NCBI RefSeq assembly: GCF_900167935.1
Contig: NZ_FUYL01000005.1
Location: forward strand, 186,001 to 250,000
DNA: 64,000 nt
Origin: Maribacter arcticus
Lineage (GTDB): Bacteria > Bacteroidota > Bacteroidia > Flavobacteriales > Flavobacteriaceae
Reading direction: 5' to 3'
A program made the position numbers and the translations under genes. Below are positions 33,847 to 44,200 of this stretch, one piece after another. The notes beneath the pieces are model-generated. The model was given only the letters and a program-made list of their open reading frames with translations, ran no database searches and was not told the DNA's origin. The number at the start of each line of letters is the position of its first letter. Position 1 is the first letter of the stretch.

Positions 33847-35609
33847 AGAAACTGTTGTACATATTTTTTTACGGACATCTTATCTATTCCTGCTTCTTTA
33901 TATAGTCTTTCGGTATTGCCGTGTGGAATAAAAAAATCAGGAATGCCAAATATCTTAATTATTTTATGGTTTCCAGTATTATTTGCAAATTCTAATACGG
34001 CAGTGCCAAATCCTCCAATTGCAGAACCATCTTCTAAAGTGATGATATGATTAAATTTTTGAATTATGTGTGCTAGCAATTCTGCATCTAAAGGTTTAAT
34101 GAATGGAAAATTGAAATGAGCTAAGTTTGAATTTTGTTCAATCTCATTAATGATTTCGGTTGCTACATTTCCAATAGGCCCTGTGGTGAGAAAGGCAATT
34201 TTATTTCCTTCTTTTAAAAGTACACCTTTACCTATGGTCATTTTGCTCATAGATTTTTGCCAGTCTAAAATGTTACCCCTTCCTCTAGGGTAACGTATCG
34301 CAATAGGATGTTCTAATCCTAGTTGGGCGGTGTACATTATATTTCTTAATTCTATCTCGTTTATAGGAGAACAGATTATAAGATTTGGGATACATCTTAG
34401 GTATGCAATATCAAACACACCATGATGTGTAGGGCCATCTTCGCCAACTAGACCTGCACGGTCCAAACAAAAGATTACAGGTAGGTTTTGTATGGCTACA
34501 TCATGAATAACTTGGTCATAAGCCCGTTGTAAAAATGTGGAGTATATATTACAAAATGGAATTAGACCATCAGTTGCCATACCCGCTGCAATGGTTACAG
34601 CATGTTGTTCGGCTATACCCACGTCAAAAGCTCTTTCTGGCAAGATATCCATCATAAATTTTAAAGAACTACCCGTTGGCATCGCTGGTGTAATACCTAC
34701 TATTTTTTCATTTTTCAAGGCCAATTCAACCAAGGTTTTTCCGAATACATCTTGATATTTCGGAGGAAGTTGCTGAAGCTCTTTCTTTTGTAGTTCACCG
34801 GTTTGCTTGTTAAATTTACCAGGCGCATGATAAACTACTTGGTTTTCTTCAGCGCTCTTAAGTCCTTTACCCTTGGTAGTAATAATATGTAATAATTTGG
34901 GGCCTTCTATCTTTTTTAGTCGTTCTAATTCTTTTATTAATAAGGGTAGGTTATGACCATCAATGGGTCCGGTATAATGAAAATTTAGGCATTCGAATAT
35001 ATTCTCTTCTTTTGCAGTTCCTGTTTTTACATTAGTTAGGTATTTTTTTAAAGCACCAACACTGGGATCTATACCCATTGCGTTATCGTTTAGTACTACC
35101 AAAATATTGGTATTGGTTACCCCAGCATGATTTAATCCTTCAAATGCCATACCGCTAGCGATAGATGCGTCGCCAATTACAGCAATATGTTGTCTTTGTA
35201 TATTTCCTTGTAATTGTGCTGAAAGTGCCATGCCTAAAAGCGCCGAAATAGAGGTAGAACTATGACCAGTTCCAAAAGCATCATAAATACTTTCTTCCAT
35301 TTTTGGAAAACCACTTATACCACCAAATTGCCTATTGGTTTCAAATATTGATTTTCGGCCGGTAAGTATTTTGTGTCCGTAGGCTTGGTGACCTACATCC
35401 CAAATTAATTTGTCTATTGGCGTATTGAATGCATAATGAAGGGCAATCGTTAATTCTACCACCCCTAAACTTGCACCTAAGTGACCTTCTTTTACCGAAA
35501 CAATATCTATGATGAATTCACGAAGTTCAATAGTCAATTGCTCTAAATCTTTAAGGTTTAAAGTTCTGAGATCTTGAGGAGTATTTATATGTTCTAGAAT
35601 TGCTTTCAA
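33843..35609 (-). CDS. dxs: 1-deoxy-D-xylulose-5-phosphate synthase
   Basis: The 588-residue TPP enzyme joins pyruvate and glyceraldehyde 3-phosphate in the first step of the MEP isoprenoid pathway. Visible are WDVGHQAYGHKILTGR, GDASIASGMAFEGLNHAG (TPP/Mg site) and DRAGLVGEDGPTHHG in the second domain. The start is TTG (35609-35607): no in-frame ATG exists near the family N terminus ILEHINTPQDLR. A -7 box TATTTTTG lies 20 nt upstream. It supplies precursors for the carotenoid and quinone pathway genes near 62 kb. Confidence 0.96.
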   Translation of the reverse strand: MKAILEHINTPQDLRTLNLKDLEQLTIELREFIIDIVSVKEGHLGASLGVVELTIALHYAFNTPIDKLIWDVGHQAYGHKILTGRKSIFETNRQFGGISGFPKMEESIYDAFGTGHSSTSISALLGMALSAQLQGNIQRQHIAVIGDASIASGMAFEGLNHAGVTNTNILVVLNDNAMGIDPSVGALKKYLTNVKTGTAKEENIFECLNFHYTGPIDGHNLPLLIKELERLKKIEGPKLLHIITTKGKGLKSAEENQVVYHAPGKFNKQTGELQKKELQQLPPKYQDVFGKTLVELALKNEKIVGITPAMPTGSSLKFMMDILPERAFDVGIAEQHAVTIAAGMATDGLIPFCNIYSTFLQRAYDQVIHDVAIQNLPVIFCLDRAGLVGEDGPTHHGVFDIAYLRCIPNLIICSPINEIELRNIMYTAQLGLEHPIAIRYPRGRGNILDWQKSMSKMTIGKGVLLKEGNKIAFLTTGPIGNVATEIINEIEQNSNLAHFNFPFIKPLDAELLAHIIQKFNHIITLEDGSAIGGFGTAVLEFANNTGNHKIIKIFGIPDFFIPHGNTERLYKEAGIDKMSVKKYVQQFL

Positions 35610-35629
35610 ATTACCTTTGTAATGGACAA

Positions 35630-35637
35630 CAAAAATA
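35630..35637 (-). promoter_or_regulatory. -7 promoter box TATTTTTG for dxs
   Basis: Exact TAnnTTTG on the minus strand, 20 nt before the TTG start. No clear TTG at -33. Confidence 0.5.
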
Positions 35638-35660
35638 CTTTTTTAAAAATGAAACTATCG

Positions 35661-35668
35661 TATTTTTG
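35661..35668 (+). promoter_or_regulatory. -7 promoter box TATTTTTG for tadA-like gene
   Basis: Exact TAnnTTTG ending 5 nt before the ATG. Transcription should start about at the ATG, giving a leaderless or nearly leaderless mRNA. Confidence 0.5.
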
Positions 35669-35673
35669 AAGCT

Positions 35674-36117
35674 ATGGTTTTACCTTATGATGATGCTTAT
35701 TATATGAAAAAGGCGCTTCAAGAAGCAGAATATGCTTTAGAAGCGGGTGAAGTGCCAGTAGGTGCTGTAATTGTAGTGCAAGACCGCATTATTGCAAGGG
35801 CACATAATCTTACCGAAAAATTGAACGATGTAACGGCACATGCAGAAATGCAAGCGATTACATCAGCTGCTAATTTTCTAGGGGGTAAGTATTTAAAAGA
35901 TTGTACACTGTATGTAACCTTAGAGCCTTGCCAAATGTGTGCGGGTGCTTTATACTGGAGCCAGATAGGTAAAATTGTTTATGGATCTACCGATGTACAA
36001 CGAGGTTGTGGTGTAATGGGAACAACATTACACCCAAAAACGAGGATTATGGGTGGTATTCTTGCAGATGAGGCGGCTTCATTATTACAACAGTTTTTTC
36101 AAAAAAAAAGAAAGTAG
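35674..36117 (+). CDS. tadA: Nucleoside deaminase, tRNA adenosine(34) deaminase-like
   Basis: The 147-residue zinc enzyme has His56-Ala-Glu58 (HAE, zinc ligand and proton shuttle) and Pro85-Cys86-x-x-Cys89 (PCQMC). It begins MVLPYDDAYYMKKALQEA, close to the TadA start. TadA converts A34 to inosine in tRNA-Arg(ACG); guanine or other base deaminases have the same motifs, so the substrate is probable and not certain. It is divergent from dxs across 64 nt. Confidence 0.88.
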   Translation: MVLPYDDAYYMKKALQEAEYALEAGEVPVGAVIVVQDRIIARAHNLTEKLNDVTAHAEMQAITSAANFLGGKYLKDCTLYVTLEPCQMCAGALYWSQIGKIVYGSTDVQRGCGVMGTTLHPKTRIMGGILADEAASLLQQFFQKKRK

Positions 36118-36139
36118 TAGCTATGACTTAAAACAAAAA

Positions 36140-36159
36140 AACCACGCATTTGCGTGGTT
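36140..36159. terminator. Terminator hairpin between tadA and csp
   Basis: AACCACGCA/TGCGTGGTT with a tight loop. On the minus strand a run of eight T follows, making it a strong terminator for the cold-shock gene. On the plus strand the tail is weaker, but it may serve tadA too. Confidence 0.85.
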
Positions 36160-36188
36160 AGATTGATTTTAGGCAAAAAAGAATATTT

Positions 36189-36380
36189 TTATAGTACTTG
36201 CACCTGTCCGGCTACAGTACCTTTTCTTCCCTCTTCTTCTTCATAACTCACTTTATCTCCTTCTCTAATTTCTGTTCCATGTAAAGCGGTGGCATGAACA
36301 AAAATATCTTTTCCTGTTTCTTCGTTTGTAATAAACCCAAAGCCTTTAGATTCATTGTAAAATTTGACGGTGCCAATCAT
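36189..36380 (-). CDS. Cold-shock domain protein, CspA family
   Basis: The 63-residue RNA-binding protein is one OB-fold domain with RNP1 (SKGFGFI) and RNP2 (DIFVHATAL). A longer frame starting with GTG adds eight residues not found in the family; the ATG at 36380 gives MIGTVKFYNESKGFGF, the normal N terminus. It probably acts as an RNA chaperone. It is monocistronic, with a strong terminator downstream. Confidence 0.93.
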   Translation of the reverse strand: MIGTVKFYNESKGFGFITNEETGKDIFVHATALHGTEIREGDKVSYEEEEGRKGTVAGQVQVL

Positions 36381-36449
36381 TGTATTGAAATTTAATATTA
36401 ACACTCTAATTTACTATATTTTTGCTTTGATTGGTAGTGAATGGATTTA

Positions 36450-36716
36450 TTAATTTGTCGGAGTATCTTGATTATCAGTGTTTCTAGGTTTTTTCCCTTG
36501 CATTTTACGAACGTTTTCATCGGTCAACATATAATCATTGAATTTTTTGCCTTTACTCTCTTTGATTAAGAAGAGCGGCATGGCTAATAAAAACAATCCT
36601 AATGTGCCAGAGCCTATAAATTTATTGGCGGTATCTGCTTGTCCTTCCTCCAGGTTAAATCCGTAAATAATTAATCCAATAGAAATAAGTACAATTGTAG
36701 TAATTAGGTATTTCAT
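36450..36716 (-). CDS. Small two-helix membrane protein, unknown function
   Basis: The 88-residue protein has hydrophobic helices at about residues 4-21 and 33-52. The C-terminal tail is charged and Asn/Asp/Thr-rich (KKPRNTDNQDTPTN) and presumably cytoplasmic. No family was recognised. It lies between the csp and ClC genes on the same strand, 44 nt after the latter, and may be co-transcribed with it. Confidence 0.72.
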   Translation of the reverse strand: MKYLITTIVLISIGLIIYGFNLEEGQADTANKFIGSGTLGLFLLAMPLFLIKESKGKKFNDYMLTDENVRKMQGKKPRNTDNQDTPTN

Positions 36717-36760
36717 ATGTTTAATTGTTTTAGAGGTCGTTTAAAATTATGTTTGTTTAA

Positions 36761-38545
36761 TTACTTGGTAAATCTTATCAATTCTCTTCTGTAGGCAGTC
36801 AGTAATTTAGATTTCGACACGAAACCCATGTATTTTCCATCTTTAACCACCGGAAGATTCCATGCGCCACTATCCTGAAATTTCTGCATCACTGTCTGCA
36901 TACTATCTTCGCCATAATATATATGGTCAGGCGCCATATGAGTAAATGTTTCAACTTTGGTGGTAGCATATAATTTAGTGTCGAACATAAATTCTCGAAT
37001 ATCATCTAATAGAATAATACCTAAAAACTTATGGTCTACATCTACAACTGGGAATATATTTCGGGTCGATTTGGCAACGGAATCATGTAACATTTCGCCT
37101 AATGTCATTTCTGGGTGCACAATTTTAAAATTGGTTTCTATAACCGTATCCAATTCCATAAGTGTAAGAACCGCATGATCTTTATTGTGGGTCAATAGGT
37201 CGCCACTCTCCGCTAATTCACGCGTGTAAATTGTATAATCTACAGTGTTTTTGGTGATGATATATGAGATAGATGCTGTTATCATTAAGGGTACAAAAAG
37301 CGCATACCCGCCTGTTATTTCAGCGATAAGGAATATGGCTGTAAGTGGAGCATGCTGAACCCCTGCAATAAGACCTGCCATGCCTATTAAGGTGAAATTA
37401 CTTTCAGATACCGAGAAGCCTAAGCCAGAATTATTGATGATTTTGGCAACAACATTACCTAGGGCACTGCCCATAACCATTGTTGGGATAAAAATACCCC
37501 CAGCACCACCAGCCGCTAATGTAGTGGTCATCGCTACCGCTTTAAAAATGGTTATGCCAAATAGTAAAGCGATAACCACCCAAATATTATTGATATAAGC
37601 ATCAAAAGGAGTTTTACCTAAAGCTTGAATGTGATCTCCGATTAATAAATTATTAATAAACACAAAACCTTCACCATATAAAGGCGGAATCATATACAGC
37701 ATTATTCCTATTGCGAGTCCGCCAACCAAAAGGCGATATTTCGGACTTTTTAAAGGCTTAAAGAGGTTGATGATGCCAAAGTACATTTTGGTGAAATAAA
37801 TAGATGCAACAGCAGTACCAACACCAAGCAGAACATAAAACAAGGTGTCTTTAATTTCAAAAGATTCAGTTATCGTAAAATTGAAAAGCACTTCGTTACC
37901 CATAAAAAAGTAGGAGGTAAGTACACCACTTATCGAAGCTAGTAAGAGGGGTAGCATTGATATCATGGTGAGATCTAAACTAAATACCTCGACAGCAAAA
38001 ATTATGGCTGCAATGGGTGATTGAAATATGGACGAAATTGCACCTGCTGAGGCACATGCAATTAATAAGGAACGAGTTTTTGAATTGATATGAAATAACC
38101 GACCAAGATTAGAACTAATTGCCGCACCCGTTGCTACTGCCGGACCCAATAAACCAACTGATCCACCGAAACCTACCGTTAAAGGCGCAATAATCAATTG
38201 TGTGTAAACTTGCTTTACGTCAATATTTCCTTTGTTTTTTGATAATGAGAATAGAATGGACGAAACGGCATGTTTTAATTTTTCTTTATGGATGTATTTT
38301 ACATAAAGATATACAAGGGTAAGGCCGACTATAGGTAGAATGAAATATAGCTGATTACTAGAAAAAATGATACCTTTTTCTAGGGATGCCTCAATAAAAT
38401 AAGTAATGTTTTTCAACGTCACTGCCGCCAAACCAGCCAAAAGACCAACTGCAACACTTAAGATATAGATAAAGGTCTTCTGGGAGATATGTTTATACCT
38501 CCACTTATAAATACGTCTTAAAATCTTGTTTTTTTGAATGGGCAT
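36761..38545 (-). CDS. ClC-family chloride channel/transporter with two CBS domains
   Basis: The 594-residue protein has the ClC membrane core (about residues 20-440) and two C-terminal CBS domains (about 455-590). Selectivity-filter regions are GFGGSVGLLGP (residues 125-135) and GGAGGIFIPTM. In the first, the position of the external gating glutamate of exchangers (GREGP) is Leu133, so coupled proton exchange is unlikely and a passive anion channel is more plausible. The internal region FAVEVFS keeps one Glu. A TACCTTTG box lies 27 nt upstream. Confidence 0.93.
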   Translation of the reverse strand: MPIQKNKILRRIYKWRYKHISQKTFIYILSVAVGLLAGLAAVTLKNITYFIEASLEKGIIFSSNQLYFILPIVGLTLVYLYVKYIHKEKLKHAVSSILFSLSKNKGNIDVKQVYTQLIIAPLTVGFGGSVGLLGPAVATGAAISSNLGRLFHINSKTRSLLIACASAGAISSIFQSPIAAIIFAVEVFSLDLTMISMLPLLLASISGVLTSYFFMGNEVLFNFTITESFEIKDTLFYVLLGVGTAVASIYFTKMYFGIINLFKPLKSPKYRLLVGGLAIGIMLYMIPPLYGEGFVFINNLLIGDHIQALGKTPFDAYINNIWVVIALLFGITIFKAVAMTTTLAAGGAGGIFIPTMVMGSALGNVVAKIINNSGLGFSVSESNFTLIGMAGLIAGVQHAPLTAIFLIAEITGGYALFVPLMITASISYIITKNTVDYTIYTRELAESGDLLTHNKDHAVLTLMELDTVIETNFKIVHPEMTLGEMLHDSVAKSTRNIFPVVDVDHKFLGIILLDDIREFMFDTKLYATTKVETFTHMAPDHIYYGEDSMQTVMQKFQDSGAWNLPVVKDGKYMGFVSKSKLLTAYRRELIRFTK

Positions 38546-38571
38546 GTTGCAACCATGTCATTTATAGTGTT

Positions 38572-38579
38572 CAAAGGTA
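38572..38579 (-). promoter_or_regulatory. -7 promoter box TACCTTTG for ClC gene
   Basis: Exact match to TAnnTTTG on the minus strand, 26 nt before the ATG at 38545. No -33 TTG at standard distance. Confidence 0.5.
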
Positions 38580-38743
38580 TTTAATTACTTGCTATGATTC
38601 TTTAAGAAATGAATAAGAGTATTTCTAAAAAACTATAAATGAGTGCTTTCGGTAACGAAAATATAATTAAAGGAAGAAGCATTTCGATTTATTCATAGGA
38701 ATTTTAAATAGTTGTGATTGCTTTGCTCGAATTGAAGTCAATA

Positions 38744-38770
38744 GAAAATCCTGCACTAGGCAGGATTTTC
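38744..38770 (-). terminator. Intrinsic terminator after aspS
   Basis: GAAAATCCTGC/GCAGGATTTTC form a perfect 11-bp stem around ACTAG, 23 nt past the aspS stop, with a T-rich 3' arm on the minus strand. Confidence 0.82.
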
Positions 38771-38793
38771 AACTATTATTCAGATGGTGGATT

Positions 38794-40545
38794 TTATTTC
38801 AAATCCAACTTCAAACTCAGTTCCTTTAACTGTGCATCATCAATTGGTGCAGGAGCATCAATCATCACATCTCTTCCACTATTATTTTTAGGGAAGGCGA
38901 TGAAATCTCTAATCGTTTCTTGTCCGCCTAAAATGGCAACTAGTCTATCTAAACCAAACGCAAGTCCGCCATGTGGTGGAGCTCCATATTGGAAAGCATC
39001 CATTAAAAATCCGAATTGTGCTTTTGCTTCTTCAGGAGTAAAACCTAAATGCTTGAACATGGTTGCTTGTGTATCTTTATCATGAATACGAATAGAACCA
39101 CCACCAATTTCATTACCGTTTAACACAAGGTCATATGCATTAGCACGAACCGCACCTGGATCAGAATCTAATAATTCTAATTGACCAGGTTTAGGAGAGG
39201 TGAATGGGTGGTGCATAGCATGGTAATGCCCTGTTTCTTCATCAAGCTCTAATAATGGAAAATCTACTACCCATAATGGAGCAAATTCGTTTGGTTTTCT
39301 AAGGCCTAGTCTTGTAGCCATTTCCATTCTAAGCGCGCTTAGTTGTGTTCTTGTTTTATTGGCATCGCCAGATAATACACAGATGAGGTCACCTGATTTA
39401 GCGCCAGTTATTTCTGCCCATTTAGCTAAATCTTCTTGATTGTAGAATTTATCAACGGTAGATTTAAAACTTCCATCAGCGTTACATTTTACATAGACCA
39501 TTCCTTTTGCGCCAACTTGCGGGCGTTTTACCCAGTCTACTAGTGCATCAAGTTCTTTTCTAGTGTATTCAGCCGCACTTGGTACAGCAATACCAACTAC
39601 TAATTCAGCATCATTGAAAACTGAAAATTCTTTATGTTGAGCTATGGTATTCAGTTCTCCGAATTCCATGCCAAAACGAATATCGGGCTTATCGTTCCCG
39701 TATTTTGCCATGGCATCATCATAGGTCATCCGTGGAAAAGAATCGATTTCTACACCATTAACTTCTTTTAAAAGATATTTGGTTAAATCTTCAAATACGT
39801 TTAGGATATCTTCTTGTTCTACGAATGCCATTTCACAATCTATCTGCGTAAATTCTGGCTGTCTATCGGCACGTAAATCTTCATCTCTAAAGCATTTTAC
39901 AATTTGAAAGTATTTATCCATACCACCTACCATCAACAATTGCTTGAAGGTTTGCGGTGATTGTGGCAAAGCATAAAATTGACCTTCATTCATTCGGCTA
40001 GGAACAACAAAATCTCGAGCACCTTCTGGGGTAGATTTTATTAAATATGGAGTTTCAACTTCTATAAAACCTTGGTTCGATAGAAATTTTCGCACCTCCA
40101 TAGTTACCTTACTTCTAAAGATTAAGTTGTTTTTTACCGGATTTCTACGGATATCCAGATATCTATATTTCATACGAAGGTCTTCACCACCGTCAGTTTC
40201 ATTTTCTATCGTAAATGGAGGAGTTTTAGATTCATTTAAGATGGTAAGCTCAGAAACCAAAACCTCTATATTCCCTGTAGGGATATTAGGGTTTTTTGAA
40301 GCTCTTTCTATTACCTCTCCTTTAATTTGAATCACGAATTCACGACCCAAATTTCTTGCTTGCTCTAATAATTCTTTTGAGGTACGGTCTTCATCTAAAA
40401 CAAGTTGTGTAATACCATAGCGATCTCGTAAATCTACCCAAACAACGAAACCTTTGTCTCTAGTCTTAGCTACCCAACCAGATAGGGTAACTGTTTGGCC
40501 AATGTGTGATTCTCTTAACTCCCCGCAGGAATGGCTTCTATACAT
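38794..40545 (-). CDS. aspS: Aspartyl-tRNA synthetase
   Basis: The 583-residue class II synthetase starts with the anticodon-binding OB domain ([25 protein letters not shown] begins it). The catalytic domain shows FIEVETPYL (motif 1), [18 protein letters not shown] (motif 2) and [11 protein letters not shown] (motif 3), with a bacterial GAD insertion domain between. Whether it is discriminating or also charges tRNA-Asn cannot be decided from the window. It has its own promoter box and terminator. Confidence 0.97.
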   Translation of the reverse strand: MYRSHSCGELRESHIGQTVTLSGWVAKTRDKGFVVWVDLRDRYGITQLVLDEDRTSKELLEQARNLGREFVIQIKGEVIERASKNPNIPTGNIEVLVSELTILNESKTPPFTIENETDGGEDLRMKYRYLDIRRNPVKNNLIFRSKVTMEVRKFLSNQGFIEVETPYLIKSTPEGARDFVVPSRMNEGQFYALPQSPQTFKQLLMVGGMDKYFQIVKCFRDEDLRADRQPEFTQIDCEMAFVEQEDILNVFEDLTKYLLKEVNGVEIDSFPRMTYDDAMAKYGNDKPDIRFGMEFGELNTIAQHKEFSVFNDAELVVGIAVPSAAEYTRKELDALVDWVKRPQVGAKGMVYVKCNADGSFKSTVDKFYNQEDLAKWAEITGAKSGDLICVLSGDANKTRTQLSALRMEMATRLGLRKPNEFAPLWVVDFPLLELDEETGHYHAMHHPFTSPKPGQLELLDSDPGAVRANAYDLVLNGNEIGGGSIRIHDKDTQATMFKHLGFTPEEAKAQFGFLMDAFQYGAPPHGGLAFGLDRLVAILGGQETIRDFIAFPKNNSGRDVMIDAPAPIDDAQLKELSLKLDLK

Positions 40546-40567
40546 AATACTTACTTTAATGAAAGGG

Positions 40568-40575
40568 CAAATTTA
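40568..40575 (-). promoter_or_regulatory. -7 promoter box TAAATTTG for aspS
   Basis: Exact TAnnTTTG followed by C on the minus strand, 22 nt before the ATG. Confidence 0.5.
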
Positions 40576-40728
40576 AGAAGTCTATTTCATTAAAGATCTA
40601 TTTAAGATGCAGGTTTTGCAATCTGAATTCAAACTAGAAAATATGTTTATATTAAAACATAATATACTGATAGTCAGGTCTTAAAATACTCAATGTAAAG
40701 TTAATGTAAATTAATAGTTATTAAAACA

Positions 40729-40758
40729 TTGATTAAATAGAAGATAAATGTATATTTG
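40729..40758 (+). promoter_or_regulatory. Full Bacteroidota promoter (TTG, 19 bp, TATATTTG)
   Basis: TTG at 40729-40731 and TATATTTG at 40751-40758 are separated by 19 bp, the ideal arrangement. The start of transcription should be near 40764, leaving a 5' leader of about 38 nt that contains a small GCGTA/TACGC hairpin (40761-40774). Confidence 0.78.
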
Positions 40759-40801
40759 TAGCGTATTACTACGCAATAATTTAATTAAAAAAATATAGAT
40801 C

Positions 40802-41149
40802 ATGAAAAAAATACTGATTTTGGCCGTAATGGCATTGTCTTTTGCAACGTATGCTCAAGTTGATCCAACCTTTGAAAAAGAAGGAGATATGGTAAAAGCA
40901 ACGTATTTTCATGCAAATGGAGAAGTGTCTCAACAAGGTTACTTTTTAAACGAGAGATTAGAAGGTGAGTGGAAAATGTTTAATGTGAAAGGTGATAAAA
41001 TTGCCATAGGGAATTATGAGAACGGAGTTAAATCTGGGAAATGGTTATTTTGGGAAGGTGACGTAAAAAAAGAAGTGAATTTTGATAATAACAGAATTGC
41101 TAGTGTTACCAATGCTAAAACAAAAGAGCCTGTTGCAGTAAATAAATAA
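40802..41149 (+). CDS. Exported MORN/YwqK-like repeat protein
   Basis: The 115-residue protein has a signal peptide (MKKILILAVMALSFATYAQ) and three short repeats of the type NGEVSQQGYF, EGEWKMFNVKGDKIAIGNY and SGKWLFWE. These match the MORN-like repeats of the YwqK family, whose annotation as antitoxin is not meaningful for exported forms. It has the best promoter in the window and a strong terminator, so it is probably well expressed and monocistronic. Function unknown. Confidence 0.85.
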   Translation: MKKILILAVMALSFATYAQVDPTFEKEGDMVKATYFHANGEVSQQGYFLNERLEGEWKMFNVKGDKIAIGNYENGVKSGKWLFWEGDVKKEVNFDNNRIASVTNAKTKEPVAVNK

Positions 41150-41165
41150 CAATAACTACATATTT

Positions 41166-41195
41166 AAAAGCCCGTATCGTTAGATACGGGCTTTT
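41166..41195. terminator. Strong intrinsic terminator, probably bidirectional
   Basis: AAAAGCCCGTATC/GATACGGGCTTTT form a perfect 13-bp stem around GTTA, with T on one side and A on the other. It lies between the convergent YwqK-like and RND genes and can serve both. Confidence 0.9.
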
Positions 41196-41218
41196 TGCTT
41201 TTTAAAAAGTAGTTGCAA

Positions 41219-44200
41219 TTAAGCAACATTGCTCAATTGCTCTTTTTCTTCATCGTTTTTATCTCCTGTGCCTCTAAACTTTATTTTAATACGGTATACA
41301 ATATTGAATAATACTGGCACAATAATTAGGGTTAAGAAGGTTGCCACAATTAATCCGAAGATTACTGTCCAAGCCAATGGTCCCCAGAAAATAACGTTAT
41401 CTCCACCGATATAAATTTTAGGGTTGAACTCTGAGAATAGCGAAAAGAAATCGATATTAAGACCGATAGCTAAAGGTATTAACCCAAGAACAGTGGTAAT
41501 TGCTGTTAAAATTACGGGTCTTAACCTAGCTTTACCACCTACAATCATAGAATCTGTAGCATCATCAATAGTTAAAAGGTCGCTATCATCCATACCTAAT
41601 CTAACCTTTTTACGATCTACGAGAATCTGGGTGTAGTCGAGGAGAACCACCCCATTATTTACGACAATACCCGCTAAAGAGATAATACCCATCATGGTCA
41701 TCATAATTACGAAAGACCACCCTGTTATCATTAATCCTCCAAATACGCCAATAAAGCTTAAGAAAATGGCAATCATAATTATTAATGGTTTCGAAATACC
41801 ACCGAATTGAAATATTAAAATAAGCATGATTAATCCTAGGCCAGAGAAAAAGGCACCTACCAAGAACGCTTGTTGTTTCTCTTGTTCTTCTAATTGACCT
41901 GTGTAATCGATTTTAATAGTATCTGGTGTGCCCTCAAAGCTTTGCATTTCTCTTTGAATTTCACTTACAATTGCACCAGCATCTGTGAACCCTGGTTTTA
42001 ATCCAGAATATACAGTAACCACTCTTTTACCATCACGGTGTTTAATGGCACTAAACCCAGAGGTGTTTTTTTCAGTTGCAACTGCAGAAATAGGAATTTC
42101 TTTAATTTGACCATTAGCGGGATCTCTAAAAATGATATTTTGATTGAAAAGTGCACTTTTATTATACCTTAAATCTTCGTTGAAGCGTATGTTAATATCA
42201 TAATCATCACCGTCTTCTTTGTAAACACCTGCTTTTTCTCCAAAAATAGAGCGTCTTAATTGATTACCAACCTGACCTACTGCTACGCCCAATTCACCTG
42301 CTTTTTCGCGATCAACGATTACTTGCATAGATGGTTTGCCTTTGTTTACATCAATTTTCAATTCTTCAATACCAGCAATATTTTTGGTGTTAATGAAGTT
42401 TTTAATGTCTTCAGCGGTATTAATCAATTCATCATAATCTTTACCTTCTAATTCAATATTGATTGGGAAACCGGCCGGTGGGCCATTAGCATCTTTCTCA
42501 ACTGAAATAGCAACACCAGGGTAAATTCCTTGAAGTGCTGCTTGAACACGGCCACGAATGTCTTCGGTGTTTAATCCTTCACGGTATTTAAATTCACTAA
42601 AGTTTACCGTAACTTTTCCTTTGTGTGGCATTTCTGCAGAAGAACCACCATCGGTTAGTGGGTTACCTGCACCTTCACCTACAACAGAAACAGCAGATGC
42701 CATCATAAAGTTTTCTCCGTTCTTCTTGTATTTCTCATCATCCATTATTGCATAAACTTGCTTTTCAACCTCTAGAGTGATTTCGTTGGTTTTCTCAATA
42801 GATGTCCCTTCAGGATATTCTACATAGACATATATTTCATTCGGTTTATTATCTGGGAAAAATTCAATTTTGGTACGGCCACTAATTAATGAAAAATAAA
42901 ACAAGACAAATACACCTATCAGGGACATAAAGGTAAAACCAAAATACAAATAAACATTACGACCATTTAGTGCATGTTTTAAGCGACGTTCATACCAATT
43001 TTCAAAACGTGACATCGTTTTTTTCTGGAATTTGATGGCAGTGCCCTTAATTACATACTTATAGGCCCAGAACATGATTCCTGTTAAAATTAAAACAGAG
43101 CCTAAACCACGCATTGCACCACCAAATACTAATATTAATGTACCTAAAACGCCTAAAATTACACTCATTCTTATGAGCTGCTTTAGGGTAAGTTCTTTTT
43201 CATCGGTGCTCATAAATTTAGAAACAAGCATCGAGTTCATGAAAATTGCTACAAATAACGATGAACCTAAAACTACTGAAAGTGTGATAGGAAAATAGAT
43301 CATAAATTGACCAAATATTCCTGGCCATAAACCTAACGGTACAAATGCAGCTACGGTTGTTGCTGTTGAAATTATAATAGGGTAGGCTATTTCGCCAATA
43401 CCTTTTTTAGCGGCATCGATACGTGGCATACCTTCGTCCATAAGACGATACACGTTTTCAACCACCACAATACCATTGTCCACCAACATACCTAGACCCA
43501 TAATCATTCCGAAGAGAATCATGGTGTTTAGGGTGTATCCAAGCCATGAGAGTATTACAAATGACATAAACATTGACATCGGTATAGCGAAACCAACAAA
43601 AAGGGCATTTCTAAATCCTAAGAAAAACATTAACACCGTAACAACAAGGATAATCCCAAAAATAATATTGTTCACCAAGTCATCTACTTGATTCAATGTA
43701 CGGGTAGAGGAATCGTTTGCAATAGAAATGTTAAGGTCTGGTGGAAAGTAATTTGCTTTCTCATTCTTAACAATTTCTTTTATTTTATCTGCTGCAGAAA
43801 TAGAGTTTCTACCTGCTCTTTTTTTAACATCGAGCATAACCACATTGTCACCGAATTCGCGGGCATACGTGGTTTTATCTTTTGCCTTAAAGTTAATACT
43901 TGCAATGTCTTTTAAATAAACCGCCCCGTTTTCAGATTTAACTACAAAGTTTTTAAGTTCATTCGGATTTTCTATTTCCCCTAAAATACGAATCGTACGT
44001 CTTTGCCCAACGGTTTTAAGATTACCCGCAGACATCGTCATGTTACCGTTGCTAATAGCACTAATAACATCTTGAAAACTAATTTTAGCAGCCATCATTT
44101 TATAAATATCAACAGCAACTTCTACTTCCTTATTTTGAGCTCCACGAATATCTGCTTTTTTAATTTCAGGAAGATCTTCAATTTCGTCTTGTAAGTATTC

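Noticed and set aside
36381-36404. Extended N terminus of the cold-shock protein (GTG start)
   Set aside because: The family begins at the internal Met; the extra eight residues have no counterpart.
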